Source of the DNA: Leptospirales bacterium
Lineage (GTDB): Bacteria > Spirochaetota > Leptospiria > Leptospirales > Leptonemataceae
Length of the DNA: 56,215 bases
Direction: 5' to 3'
NCBI GenBank assembly: GCA_016788865.1
Contig: JAEUSB010000076.1
Coordinates: forward strand, 1 to 56,215
A model generated the notes under the pieces. That model had not been told where the DNA came from and ran no database searches. It worked only from the letters and a program-made list of their open reading frames with translations. A program made the position numbers and the translations under genes. Below, piece by piece: positions 41,178 to 50,566 of the stretch (its first letter is position 1; the number at the start of each line of letters is the position of its first letter).

Positions 41178-42416
41178 TCAATAATCCCCGGGCTGCCCTC
41201 GCAAACCTGGTTCAAGATTCGTACTTTGAATCCGGTCAGCGTTGTCTGCCCTCCCAACTGATGCGTCGGGATCGGCGTTCGAGCTATCTCGATAAATCAC
41301 AAACGGATCGCCAGCCCAGTTCTCATAGACCAGCCCTTTTGCATCCAGGCGATAGTCATTCTCAAGGGGTACTTTGCCGCCACCACCAGGCAAATCCAGC
41401 ACATACCGCGGGATTGCGATGCCGGGATTTCTTCCCTGCAAGTCGCGCAGGATTTTCAGGCCGCTTTCGATGCTCGCGCGAAAATGAGAAACGCCGTGCA
41501 CCTCGTCGCACTGATGCAGATAGTAAGGTTTGATTCCAATCTTGAGCAGGCCCAGGAGAAGTTCTTCCTGCGCTTCCAGGGAATCATTGATGCCTTTGAG
41601 TAAGACAGACTGATTCAAGACCAATGCCCCACTCATCCTGAGGTTCCGAACGGCCAGGGCAGCTTCATCTGTAAGCTCAATGGCATGATTGAAATGAGTC
41701 ACGATCGTGATCGGAAAAGCTTCTTTAAATATATCGCATAACGTCTGCGTGAAGCGTTGAGGAAGAGTGACGGGCATGCGGGTGTGGATGCGAATGCTGG
41801 CGAGATGTTTAACCTCCTTAAGGCGGCCAAGAATGGAACGCAGAACCTCGTCGGACAGCGAAAGGGGATCTCCGCCAGAGAGGATCACTTCCTTTAGTTC
41901 TTGATGCTTTCTAATGTATTTGAAGACTTCTTCGTCGTTCTCGCGGCCGGTAATTGATTCAGGCCTGGATACCTTGCGTTTGCGCATGCAGAATCGACAA
42001 TAGACTGCGCAATTGTGCGACAGGTACCATAGAAGTCGATCGGGGTATCTATGTGTTAGACCCGGCAAAGGCCGATGTGCCTCTTCAGCCAGAGGATCGG
42101 GTCTTGAAAATACCTCATCATTGATCTCAGGTTTCTGGGGAAGGATCTGGAGGAGCACCGGGCACCGCTCATTTTCCGGGTTAGCAAGGCCAAGATAGTA
42201 GGGGGTGACCGCAAATCGGAATGCGGAACTCATTTGTGCCATCAATTCGTGAAATTGTTCCAGATTTTGATAGAGGTTTCTGAATATCTGTGATTCGGGT
42301 AGGTTCGGGACATATTGTAGCAACTGGTCCGCTGTCGTTATACGATTCTGGAGCTGCGATTTCCAATCGTAATTCTGTTTGACTATTGAGCGATTTTTAG
42401 AAATCTGCTTTTGCAT
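41178..42416 (-). CDS. KamA-family radical SAM protein (EF-P lysine 2,3-aminomutase EpmB-like)
   Basis: 412 residues from ATG 42416, with AGGG six bases upstream; a longer frame begins at 42452. The radical SAM cluster is HNCAVYCRFCMRKRK (Cys136, Cys140, Cys143), followed by EVILSGGDPLSLSDEVL and PYYLHQCDEVHGVSHFR. DLPGGGGKVPL carries the lysine equivalent to the PLP lysine of lysine 2,3-aminomutase. It converts alpha-lysine to beta-lysine. It is divergent from efp with overlapping start codons, so EpmB (supplying beta-lysine for EF-P) is the best reading; free-lysine aminomutase is the alternative. Confidence 0.85.
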   Translation of the reverse strand: MQKQISKNRSIVKQNYDWKSQLQNRITTADQLLQYVPNLPESQIFRNLYQNLEQFHELMAQMSSAFRFAVTPYYLGLANPENERCPVLLQILPQKPEINDEVFSRPDPLAEEAHRPLPGLTHRYPDRLLWYLSHNCAVYCRFCMRKRKVSRPESITGRENDEEVFKYIRKHQELKEVILSGGDPLSLSDEVLRSILGRLKEVKHLASIRIHTRMPVTLPQRFTQTLCDIFKEAFPITIVTHFNHAIELTDEAALAVRNLRMSGALVLNQSVLLKGINDSLEAQEELLLGLLKIGIKPYYLHQCDEVHGVSHFRASIESGLKILRDLQGRNPGIAIPRYVLDLPGGGGKVPLENDYRLDAKGLVYENWAGDPFVIYRDSSNADPDASVGRADNADRIQSTNLEPGLRGQPGDY

Positions 42417-42978
42417 GATGGACCCTATCGACCTGCGTAAAGGCCAGGTCATTAAAGTAGACGGTGACCTTTATTCTGTAACCTTCTCCCAATTCGTCAA
42501 TCCTGGAAAGGGCAGCGCATTTGTCCGCACAAAGCTGAAGCATTTGAAACGCGGAACAGTCCTCGAGCGCACGTTCAAAGCTGCTGACAAAATTGACGAT
42601 GTGGATTTGCAAAAGCGTTATATGACCTATCTCTATGCGGATGGGGATGATATCGTATTCATGGACAAGGACGATTTTGAACAAATCAGTCTAAGCAAAG
42701 ACCTTATTGAAGACATTCTTCCATTCATGAAAGAAGAGATGCCCTTTGAGATTACCTTCTATGAAGGAAACGCTGTGGGCGTCAGCCCTCCAAACTTTGC
42801 GGAACTTGAAGTTACCTATGCAGAAGACGCCATTAAGGGCGATACTGTGGGAACCTCGCGAAAAAAGATCAAAGTTGAGACAGGCGGGGAAGTACTCGTT
42901 CCTCTCTACGTAAAACAGGGCGATCGCATCAAGATAGACTTGCGCGATATTTCTTTTGTGGAGCGCGTGAACAAGTAA
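42415..42978 (+). CDS. efp: Translation elongation factor P
   Basis: 187 residues from ATG 42415 (ATG 42418 is equally possible). It helps ribosomes through polyproline stretches. Domain I starts DLRKGQVIKVDGDLYSV and carries PGKGSAFVRTKLKHL with Lys32, the modified residue in lysylated EF-Ps. Domains II/III follow, ending VPLYVKQGDRIKIDLRDISF. The retained lysine fits beta-lysylation, and the KamA-type gene diverges from an overlapping start. No ribosome-binding site is visible, so the mRNA may be leaderless or the promoter may lie inside the neighbouring gene. Confidence 0.95.
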   Translation: MMDPIDLRKGQVIKVDGDLYSVTFSQFVNPGKGSAFVRTKLKHLKRGTVLERTFKAADKIDDVDLQKRYMTYLYADGDDIVFMDKDDFEQISLSKDLIEDILPFMKEEMPFEITFYEGNAVGVSPPNFAELEVTYAEDAIKGDTVGTSRKKIKVETGGEVLVPLYVKQGDRIKIDLRDISFVERVNK

Positions 42979-43014
42979 CGCCTCTTCAACCAAATTCAAT
43001 TTCCGGGAAAGTAT

Positions 43015-44178
43015 ATGTCAGAACCAAAACTCATTGCCCAGGCCAAATCAGGTCAGGGGAGACTCTTCGTTCAGTTTGGGGGCCAGGGAGCTCCGTGGTA
43101 CAAGGAACTTGCCAAATATTACAAAGATCCGGCGATGAAAAAATTCTTCGATATGGCCCTGAAGGCCCTTGAGGAAGAGAAGAGCCGCGTAGACGGTACG
43201 GTTGGACTGCCCAACGGCCTCGACGCTCGCGCCTGGTTGGAAGACGAAACTAAGATTCCTTCCGATGACTACCTTGCCTGCGCCGCTGTTTCGATTCCGA
43301 TGATCCAGGTTACTCAACTTGCTCATTTTGAAAATGCAGTAAACAAAGGACTCTCGCGCAAATCCCTGGTGGAAGCAAGTTCCGGGACAAGTGGACACAG
43401 TCAGGGATTGATTCCGGCGTCACTGGTTGCCCTTTCTTTCGATGGCGATGAGTACTACGCGAACGCCTCAAAGTATATCAAGTACTTGCTTTATCTCGGT
43501 GTGCGTGCCCAGGAAACCCATCCGTTTTTCGCTCCAACCCCAGAGGAAATCGAGCGTTCAGAAAAAGTCGGGAATAAAGCTCCGGCGCCCATGATGGCTG
43601 TGGTCGGGGATTCACATGCAACAGTCCAGGCAATGGTGGACGCAACCAACAAGACGCTTCCGGCGGACAAGAAGATCTATATCAGCCTGTACAACTCTCC
43701 GTCGAATCGGATCCTGTCTTCTTTTAGAAGCTCACTGGTAACATTCAATGAAATGCACAACGCAGCGCTAGCGGAAAAGAAGATCAAGGCCGTCTATCTC
43801 CGGACCAGTTGTCCGTTTCATTGTGCCCTTATGGAACCAATTCGTCCTTCGTTTGAAGCCGACATCAAGCGGCTCGGTTTTTCTTATCCAGGCAGCGCCC
43901 TGAAGATCCCGGTCTATTCGTTCTACGATGGTCGCGATCTTCGCAAAGATGCAGACATAGCAATCGGCATGTATCTCGATATGGCGATCAATCCGCTTTA
44001 CTGGGACAAATCTATGAAGCCCGTCGCAGACGATGCCGGGATTACGACCGTAATCGATTTTGGTCCGGGCAAAACAAGCCAGCGCCTTTCGGAAGAAACG
44101 CTGCAGGGGCTGGGAGCTACTAAAACGGTTCTGGCAGCTGCGCTTCCAAAAGAATTGGAAACGATTGTCGCACAGTAA
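43015..44178 (+). CDS. fabD: Acyltransferase-fold protein, ACP S-malonyltransferase (FabD)-like
   Basis: 387 residues, longer than typical FabD (about 310). LFVQFGGQGAPWYKEL opens the domain. The nucleophile elbow is SGTSGHSQGLIPASLVA with Ser129, and CPFHCALMEP carries the second catalytic residue (His). GHSQG and the FGGQG start are more like the acyltransferase of fungal-type fatty acid synthases than E. coli FabD. It likely loads malonyl or another acyl group onto ACP. The next gene begins 36 bases later. Confidence 0.8.
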   Translation: MSEPKLIAQAKSGQGRLFVQFGGQGAPWYKELAKYYKDPAMKKFFDMALKALEEEKSRVDGTVGLPNGLDARAWLEDETKIPSDDYLACAAVSIPMIQVTQLAHFENAVNKGLSRKSLVEASSGTSGHSQGLIPASLVALSFDGDEYYANASKYIKYLLYLGVRAQETHPFFAPTPEEIERSEKVGNKAPAPMMAVVGDSHATVQAMVDATNKTLPADKKIYISLYNSPSNRILSSFRSSLVTFNEMHNAALAEKKIKAVYLRTSCPFHCALMEPIRPSFEADIKRLGFSYPGSALKIPVYSFYDGRDLRKDADIAIGMYLDMAINPLYWDKSMKPVADDAGITTVIDFGPGKTSQRLSEETLQGLGATKTVLAAALPKELETIVAQ

Positions 44179-44214
44179 TCACAAGCGCAAGGATTTCAGG
44201 CACAGGGGAAAAGT

Positions 44215-45249
44215 ATGAAAGTTTTAGTAACCGGTGGATGTGGTTTCTTAGGTTCGCACGTTTGTGAACTATTTCGCAATGAAGGTTGGGAAGTCGTCAG
44301 CTACGATAGTATGACAAAGTACGAGCTGGCGCGGACTGGTTATGGCACGGAGAAAACCCGTGACTTCAACTGGAACTATCTCAAGGGAATTGGCTGCGAG
44401 ATGGTCAAGGCTGATGTCTGCAATGAACAGGCAATGAAGGACCACAGCTCCGGATGCAATTACATCGTTCACACAGCGGCTCAGCCAGCGATGACTCTCT
44501 CCTGGGAAGATCCCCGCCTGGATTTCAACACGAACGTCCTGGGTACCTTCAACGTACTGGATGCAGCGCGCAAACATGGAATCCCTGTTGTTAACACATC
44601 AAGTATTCACGTCTACGGAAACCAGATCAACAATACGCTAACAGAAGGCGCCACAGCCTACGAGCGCAATCCAGTTGCCATTGATGAAAAGCACGATGTC
44701 ATGGTGGGGGAGCTCTCACCCTTGCATGCGTCAAAGATGGCTGCGGAACACTATGTCCGTACCTTCACGGACATGTTGAAAACTCCAGGGGCTTCTTTCC
44801 GTTTTACCGGAATTTACGGTCCACGTCAATTCGGCGGAGAAGACCACGGCTGGGTTGCAAACTTCGCAATTCGTTCCGTTTTCGGGCTACCGCTTCGCGT
44901 TTTTGGAACAGGCAAACAGGCCAGAGACATTCTCTACGCAGCTGACGGAGCCGCCAGTTACCTGGCGTACTTCAAGAATCCTCGGCCAGGGGTTTATAAC
45001 ATTGGCGGCGGGCCGGATCACAAGATCAGTCTGCTTGAATGTATCCATATGATTGGTGAGATTCTTGGACGCAAGCCAGTGATTGAATTTCATCCGGAAC
45101 GTCCCGGTGATATGCGCTATTTCATCTGCGATATTACAGAAGCAAAGAAATTCGGATTCAATCCAAAAGTTAAGCCGCGCGAAGGAGTTGAAAAGTTAAT
45201 TCGCTGGGTCGAAGAAAACAAATCCGTTTTTGATATTACCGGTAAGTAA
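44215..45249 (+). CDS. Extended SDR, NAD-dependent sugar epimerase/dehydratase-like, Tyr replaced by Leu
   Basis: 344 residues. The cofactor site is VLVTGGCGFLGSHVCELF (TGGxGFxG), followed by DVCNEQAM, HTAAQPAMTLSWEDP and NTSSIHVYGN, as in CDP-tyvelose epimerase-like and UDP-glucose 4-epimerase families. At the YxxxK motif the sequence reads SPLHASKMAAEHYV: Lys174 is kept but the Tyr position is Leu170. The activity may therefore differ from the family norm. Probably makes a nucleotide sugar for surface polysaccharide; the substrate is unknown. Several inverted repeats follow the stop (45255-45340). Confidence 0.85.
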   Translation: MKVLVTGGCGFLGSHVCELFRNEGWEVVSYDSMTKYELARTGYGTEKTRDFNWNYLKGIGCEMVKADVCNEQAMKDHSSGCNYIVHTAAQPAMTLSWEDPRLDFNTNVLGTFNVLDAARKHGIPVVNTSSIHVYGNQINNTLTEGATAYERNPVAIDEKHDVMVGELSPLHASKMAAEHYVRTFTDMLKTPGASFRFTGIYGPRQFGGEDHGWVANFAIRSVFGLPLRVFGTGKQARDILYAADGAASYLAYFKNPRPGVYNIGGGPDHKISLLECIHMIGEILGRKPVIEFHPERPGDMRYFICDITEAKKFGFNPKVKPREGVEKLIRWVEENKSVFDITGK

Positions 45250-45432
45250 AGGTCAGCCCGCAGGTTTGCGGGCACTGGCAAAACGCCCGAGTTCAAAGGC
45301 GTTTCTTCCTCAAACGCAAGTGTCAGGGCGCCTGACGTTCTTACTTATTCTGGTCTTGTCTGAACTTTGAAACACCCTCATAAGCCTCTTTGCGGACGCG
45401 ATCGATGAGCCGCGGGAAGCATCAGGCCATCA
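45250..45432. other. Intergenic region with three short inverted repeats
   Basis: Downstream of the SDR gene: GCCCGCA/TGCGGGC (about 45256-45272), AAACGCC/GGCGTTT (about 45280-45304), and GTCAGG/CCTGAC (about 45324-45338). Each is a short hairpin with at most a weak T-run after it. They may jointly terminate this gene and the convergent STAS gene. Confidence 0.35.
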
Positions 45433-45756
45433 TTATTCTGGAGTCTGGGGTTCTTGAAACTGGAAATAAGAGTCGAGTTTGGAAAGTTTCAAAAGCATCA
45501 TCTGCGGTTGGTTGATATTGGCCAGGATCATCTGCCCGCCGTACGCATGAATGTCATCCATGAGTAGTTTCAGGGTTCCCATGCCGGAACTGTCCATGTA
45601 GGTCACATTGGCCATATCAACAAGAACCGGATTGGGTCTTCCTGTGAGATGTGCTCGCACTTCTTCGCGGAGGGCCCGGACAATGCTCATGTCCAGGCGT
45701 TCGATGATGAACCGCAGGGTTACTGAGTTTCCCGAGAATTCGGCGCGCACCATCAT
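45433..45756 (-). CDS. STAS-domain anti-sigma factor antagonist
   Basis: 107 residues, single STAS domain. VLVDMANVTYMDSSGMGTLK carries the conserved serine of the DSSG motif, the phosphorylation site in RsbV/SpoIIAA-type antagonists. In known circuits the unphosphorylated STAS protein binds an RsbW-type kinase and frees a sigma factor or other partner. An RsbW-like gene and a PP2C domain occur elsewhere in the window. It lies 38 bases after the acyl-CoA synthetase gene on the same strand. Confidence 0.9.
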   Translation of the reverse strand: MMVRAEFSGNSVTLRFIIERLDMSIVRALREEVRAHLTGRPNPVLVDMANVTYMDSSGMGTLKLLMDDIHAYGGQMILANINQPQMMLLKLSKLDSYFQFQEPQTPE

Positions 45757-45794
45757 GCGATCCGTTCTCTCAGGAACTCAAACCAAGTCAATGC

Positions 45795-47711
45795 TTACTT
45801 GCCTTTGAACATGGCATCAATCAGGTCTTTGTACTTGTCCGTGATGATGTGGCGTTTCAGCTTGAACAGGTTGGTCATTTCATCACCCACTTCAAAGGGC
45901 TTTGGAACGATCCGCGCATCCTGAACTTTCTCAAACGCTTTGAAGCCATTTTCATTGGAGATGAGCCTGGAAATCTCCTCTTTGATGACACGCAGAACTT
46001 CAGGATTTCTTGAAAGTTCTTCAACTGTTTCAGCCGGGATTCCGTATTTCTTGAACTCTTCTACTGAAGGAACAATCAGCGCTGCCAGGTATTTTTGATC
46101 CTGACCAACTACCATTGCCTGGTCTACGAATACAGATTCGCACATTTTGTTTTCAATTGGGACTGGCTCCACGTTTTCACCGCTGAGCAGAACCACGGTG
46201 TCTTTTGAACGGCCCATGATCTTCACGCAGTCATTGAACGTGATCATACCCATGTCACCGGTATTCATCCAACCGTCTTTAAGGACCTTGGCGGTAGCTT
46301 CCGGATTCTTGTAGTAGCCTTTCATTACCTGTGGGCCTTTTGCGTGAATCTCACCCTTCACACCACGTCCACCCGCACGACGTTTGTCGTTTGGATAGAT
46401 GATATCCCCGCTGTTCAGATCAACCAGGCGAAGTTGTGTGTCAGGGAAAATTGGACCTACGGTTCCAATTACAAGGCCTTTCCAGGTACGCACTGCGAGT
46501 ACCGGGCAGGTCTCAGTCATCCCATATCCTTCCAGAACTGGAACGCCAATGTAATTGAAGAATTCATCCACATGCAGCGGAAGGGCTCCACCACCGGAAA
46601 CCGATCCGCGAAGAGCTCCACCCGTTGCCGCGCGAATCTTCTTCAACACGATCATATCGAGGAGGAAATACCACAGAGCAAAGATCGACATTCTCGTGAT
46701 GTGGAAGAGCGCCTTGAACAGCGATATAATTGGGTTTCTTCCAGTCATATCGAGGCTCTTTCCACTGAGGAAGAACCAGGAGCCCTGGAACATGCGTGAG
46801 CAGAAATATGCTGCATTGAACAGTCCGCGTCGGATAGCCGGTGCTCCCTTCACATTGTTCAAGATCTTGAGATAAACGTTTTCCCAGAGGCGCGGTGCAG
46901 ATCCCATGAAGGTTGGGCGAACCGCTTTCATATCGTCGCCGATGTTTCTGATGTTGGTGTAGTACGTACATGCACCCTGGCTGATTGCCATCATTTCAAA
47001 AACACGCTCGAAGATGTGCCAGACTGGCAAGATCGAGAGAATGCGATCGTTAGGTGTAATTGGGATTGGAACCTTCTGAACCTGGGAGATCATGTTGGAG
47101 TGCATGAGCATCACGCCCTTGGGCGCGCCTGTGGTTCCTGACGTGTAGATCAACGTGAAGAGATCTTCTGGTTTGGCGTTCTCAATCCGTTCTTCCACAC
47201 GCTTGTCTCCGCTTGCGCGAAGTTGCTTGCCTTTTGCGATTAAGTCCGGCATGCTCAGTACATTGCCCGAGGTTGGAACTGAACCATCCATGACGATGAG
47301 GGTCTTGATATTTGGGCATTTGTCCAGGTTCTTCTGAACTTTGCCGAGCATCTCTTTGTGTTCTACGAAACATACTTTCGCATCTGAATGTGGAAGAATG
47401 TATTTAATATCATCATCCGTTACGTCCGTTCCGCGAGGAACGTCAGCCGCTCCCGCGAGCTGGCAACCGTAGTCAGCAATGATCCATTCGAGTCGGTTAT
47501 CTGCGAGAAGAGCAACATGTTCCCTTTGCTGCACACCCAGGTCGATCAGGGCTGTAGCAAGGTTTGTTCCCTGTTCATAAAGTTCCTTAAAAGAAACGGT
47601 TTCCCAGGATTTGTCCTTCTGTCTTGTAGCGAAAGCGGGCTTGTCTGCGAACAGCTGTGCTGCTTCGCGGTACATGGCCGGCAATGTTTTTCCAGTAATC
47701 TTTGTTGGCAC
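45795..47711 (-). CDS. Long-chain acyl-CoA synthetase (AMP-forming)
   Basis: 638 residues, start GTG at 47711 with GGAGGT five bases upstream. Adenylation motifs are LIYTSGTTGAPKGVML (P-loop), GYGMTETCPVLAV, WMNTGDMGMI and KDTVVLLSGENVEPVPIEN. It activates fatty acids to acyl-CoA via acyl-adenylate at the cytoplasmic membrane, as in FadD/AAE15-type enzymes. A helical insert near residues 330-370 (LWYFLLDMIVLKK) is hydrophobic and may attach to the membrane. Divergent from pyrF, with 54 bases between the starts. Confidence 0.93.
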   Translation of the reverse strand: MPTKITGKTLPAMYREAAQLFADKPAFATRQKDKSWETVSFKELYEQGTNLATALIDLGVQQREHVALLADNRLEWIIADYGCQLAGAADVPRGTDVTDDDIKYILPHSDAKVCFVEHKEMLGKVQKNLDKCPNIKTLIVMDGSVPTSGNVLSMPDLIAKGKQLRASGDKRVEERIENAKPEDLFTLIYTSGTTGAPKGVMLMHSNMISQVQKVPIPITPNDRILSILPVWHIFERVFEMMAISQGACTYYTNIRNIGDDMKAVRPTFMGSAPRLWENVYLKILNNVKGAPAIRRGLFNAAYFCSRMFQGSWFFLSGKSLDMTGRNPIISLFKALFHITRMSIFALWYFLLDMIVLKKIRAATGGALRGSVSGGGALPLHVDEFFNYIGVPVLEGYGMTETCPVLAVRTWKGLVIGTVGPIFPDTQLRLVDLNSGDIIYPNDKRRAGGRGVKGEIHAKGPQVMKGYYKNPEATAKVLKDGWMNTGDMGMITFNDCVKIMGRSKDTVVLLSGENVEPVPIENKMCESVFVDQAMVVGQDQKYLAALIVPSVEEFKKYGIPAETVEELSRNPEVLRVIKEEISRLISNENGFKAFEKVQDARIVPKPFEVGDEMTNLFKLKRHIITDKYKDLIDAMFKGK

Positions 47712-47765
47712 GGTTGACCTCCGGTCGTAAACTTGGCTCGGAAAAAGAACTGTACTCGATCCGCC

Positions 47766-48581
47766 ATGTCAACCTTTTATAAGAGATTTTTGGCTCGTCG
47801 GAGCAACAAACGTACTATTTTGTGCGTGGGCCTCGATCCTGATCCATCGCTATTGCCGTCAGCGTATCAGGGTTCAACGGGAATTCTGTCGTTTCTCGAC
47901 TTGATAGTTCGCGCAACTGCCGACCAGGCCTGTGCGTATAAGCCCAACGTCGCCTTCTTCGAAGCAATGGGCGAACCAGGATGGGGCATTTTCGCATCCC
48001 TGATATCGACTATCCGCAAGGTTGCACCGGAAGCACTGATCGTTGCAGACGCAAAACGCGGGGATCTGGGTAACACTGCCAAATTCTACGCGCAAACGTT
48101 CTTTGACCGATACGATTGTGATGGACTAACGGTGAACCCTTACATGGGCATTGAATCCCTCCAACCATACGATACGTATCCCGATCGCGGTGTTTTCGCG
48201 TTATGTCTCACTTCAAACCCCGGAGCGGCCGAGTTCCAGCTTCGGGGAACGCCCCCGTTATACGAAGCTGTTGCTGCTGCCGTTGAGGCCAGACACCGCC
48301 TAACGGGCAATTATTGGATGGTTGCAGGGGCAACCCGAGAAGCCGAATCGTTCAGTCGTATCAAGAGCCTGGCACCCAATGTCCCGTTGTTGATTCCTGG
48401 GATAGGCGCCCAGGGAGGAGAGCTCGGCACGGTTTTAAGGACATGCGGGAAAGATGTTCTAATCAATTCCAGTCGCGGGATTATGTATGCGTACAAGGAA
48501 TCCGGGAAAGACATTGCGGAATCGGCGCATAACGCAGCAGGAAAGCTAAACGGGGAAATTCAAGACCTGGTCGGGTTCTAA
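47766..48581 (+). CDS. pyrF: Orotidine 5'-phosphate decarboxylase
   Basis: 271 residues from ATG 47766; the longer frame from 47733 adds 11 basic residues and is unlikely. Last step of UMP synthesis. VADAKRGDLGNTAKFYAQTF is the PyrF type 2 catalytic block (Asp-Lys-Asp), with LCVGLDPD at the start and PLLIPGIGAQGGELG for the phosphate site. Length fits the 270-280 residue type 2 subfamily. It is convergent with the GGDEF-EAL gene, 18 bases apart. Confidence 0.95.
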   Translation: MSTFYKRFLARRSNKRTILCVGLDPDPSLLPSAYQGSTGILSFLDLIVRATADQACAYKPNVAFFEAMGEPGWGIFASLISTIRKVAPEALIVADAKRGDLGNTAKFYAQTFFDRYDCDGLTVNPYMGIESLQPYDTYPDRGVFALCLTSNPGAAEFQLRGTPPLYEAVAAAVEARHRLTGNYWMVAGATREAESFSRIKSLAPNVPLLIPGIGAQGGELGTVLRTCGKDVLINSSRGIMYAYKESGKDIAESAHNAAGKLNGEIQDLVGF

Positions 48582-48599
48582 CTGGACCTTTCTTTTGGG

Positions 48600-50435
48600 C
48601 TACAACGACTTCAGCGGCTGTGGCTCGTCGATATGGAATCCCTGTGCAAAATCGAGCCCAATTTCATCGAGTTCAGCCAGAACTTCCGCAGACGATACCC
48701 ATTCTGCAACGGTTTTGAGTCCGAGCGCATGGCTAACGGAATGAATGGCGCGGACGATTTCGCGGTCCGCGTTGCTCTGGTGCATCCTGGCAACGAATTG
48801 CCCATCAATCTTGATGGAATCCACGGGGAGCTTTTTGAGATAGCCAAAAGAAGAAAGGCCGCTTCCAAAATCATCGAGGGAGAAGTGGCAGCCCTCGAGC
48901 CGGAGTTCCCGCATGAAATTTGCGGCCAGGTCCAGGTTTGCCACGACTGCGGTTTCCGTGATTTCGAAGCAGATTGCACCATTCGGTGTCCCGTACTTAT
49001 GCAAGCGATCTCGAATGAAGTCGATGAAATTCTCGTCAGAGATTGATTGGCCTGAAAGGTTTACAGCAAACACAGGTGTACCTTCCCGGCCATTCTTCCA
49101 TTTATCGGGACAGATGCTTGAGAAGCTTTTGAGAACAAAGTCCACGACCCATCGATCCAGGATTGGCATGAGGTTAAATCGTTCTGCAGCAGGGATAAAA
49201 GTGGATGGTTGTTGAATTTCTCCTGTCCGCGATTGGAGTCGCAGCAGTACTTCATAATGATCATCTCCGCCGCGTCGCGCCGAGATAGTCTGTCGATACA
49301 GGGCGAGGCGGTTCTCTCTGACGGCCTGATTGATCTCCGCCGCCGCCACCATCTCCTTGTGTCGCAGGGCTAATAGATCATCGGTTTCACTGTAAACGTA
49401 GATGCGTCTACCTCCACCGCTCTTGGCTGCGTAGCAGGCTTCGTCTGCGGAACTGAGGATTCGACCAACTCCTTCGCTGGATCGATCAATCATTACCAGT
49501 CCGACGCTCACGCCAATTCGAAAGGTCCTTTCGCCCCAGGTAAACTGGAAATTCGAGACAAGATGCCGGATGACGTTGGCCATGGCCATGGCCTTGTCCT
49601 TTGTGGAGTTCATCAGCAGAACACCAAATTCGTCGCCCCCGAGTCGAGCGAGCGAATCCGGCGCATGAACATGTTCGGACAGGTAAAGCGACAATTCGCG
49701 GAGAAGCTCGTCGCCGGCCGTGTGTCCGCAAGTGTCGTTCACTATCTTGAACTCGTCGAGGTCCAGATACAATAGCGCGTGAACCGCCGAGGTGTTGACC
49801 GCAGACTCACTCAGCGCGTTAAGTTCCTCTTCAAAGGCGCGCCGATTCAATAAACCTGTCAGGGAATCATGCGTTGCTGCGTAGAGCAGTTTCTGCCGAC
49901 GATCGTTCTCCACATGAGCGCGGTGCCAGTTCTCAAGGGTGATGAGGGACCCAAAAACGACAAGAAATGCCAGCGAACCTCCTATACCAGAATAGGTGAA
50001 GTGCACGGAGATGGGGAGAAGCATCGCGATAGCGACCACAGTTATTGCAACTATCGCAGTCTGTCTCGTGCGTAAGAATAGACTGCTGAACATGACCGGT
50101 AGAATCAGGAACGCCAGTGCAATTGTATTACCGGGTTGCGCGAAAACACTTCCAAGTGCCGTAGCCAGTGTGATGAAAGCAGTCAGGATTGCGCCCAGCC
50201 GGTAGTTGCCGCTTCGTGTAAGGACGAATGCAATACCCAGGCAGGCCACCGCACCCATCATAACCAGGAAGACGGGAAAGAAACCGGGAACAAAGGCCAA
50301 TTGAGCGATAGCCAGAATCGCGCCGCCCGGAATCAAAATCCGGAGCAGTAATGCCAGGAGTTGAATCTGGCGCCGCTCTACATTCTGCTCCGAGACATCC
50401 GGCTTCATTGGAGTTGCCAGCGATCCGCGACTCAT
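48600..50435 (-). CDS. Membrane GGDEF-EAL c-di-GMP protein
   Basis: 611 residues. Residues about 25-165 hold about six membrane helices. The GGDEF domain has ATHDSLTGLLNRRAFEEELN and an intact LGGDEFGVLL (266-270), so diguanylate cyclase activity is plausible; the inhibitory RxxD site is HAPD (His in place of Arg). The EAL domain has EVLLR, CFEITETAVV, FSLDDFGSGLSSF and SIKIDGQFV, so phosphodiesterase activity is also plausible although the signature is EVL not EAL. The net effect on c-di-GMP cannot be predicted. The membrane part has no known sensor motif. Confidence 0.92.
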   Translation of the reverse strand: MSRGSLATPMKPDVSEQNVERRQIQLLALLLRILIPGGAILAIAQLAFVPGFFPVFLVMMGAVACLGIAFVLTRSGNYRLGAILTAFITLATALGSVFAQPGNTIALAFLILPVMFSSLFLRTRQTAIVAITVVAIAMLLPISVHFTYSGIGGSLAFLVVFGSLITLENWHRAHVENDRRQKLLYAATHDSLTGLLNRRAFEEELNALSESAVNTSAVHALLYLDLDEFKIVNDTCGHTAGDELLRELSLYLSEHVHAPDSLARLGGDEFGVLLMNSTKDKAMAMANVIRHLVSNFQFTWGERTFRIGVSVGLVMIDRSSEGVGRILSSADEACYAAKSGGGRRIYVYSETDDLLALRHKEMVAAAEINQAVRENRLALYRQTISARRGGDDHYEVLLRLQSRTGEIQQPSTFIPAAERFNLMPILDRWVVDFVLKSFSSICPDKWKNGREGTPVFAVNLSGQSISDENFIDFIRDRLHKYGTPNGAICFEITETAVVANLDLAANFMRELRLEGCHFSLDDFGSGLSSFGYLKKLPVDSIKIDGQFVARMHQSNADREIVRAIHSVSHALGLKTVAEWVSSAEVLAELDEIGLDFAQGFHIDEPQPLKSL

Positions 50436-50566
50436 TCATCTTGCAAGCCAAACTCCCCGCTTGCGGTTATTTTCCCGAGAATGAAAGAGCGACGCGCATG
50501 GTTCAAGTCCGTCCGAACGAAAAGTGATTGAACTCCAACTGGAAGAACGCACCTTAAAGCTGCGGC

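Noticed and set aside
45345..45432. Minus-strand peptide-like stretch after the STAS gene (FPRLIDRVRKEAYEGVSKF)
   Set aside because: It looks protein-like but has an in-frame stop directly upstream and no start codon; possibly a remnant, not supported as a gene.
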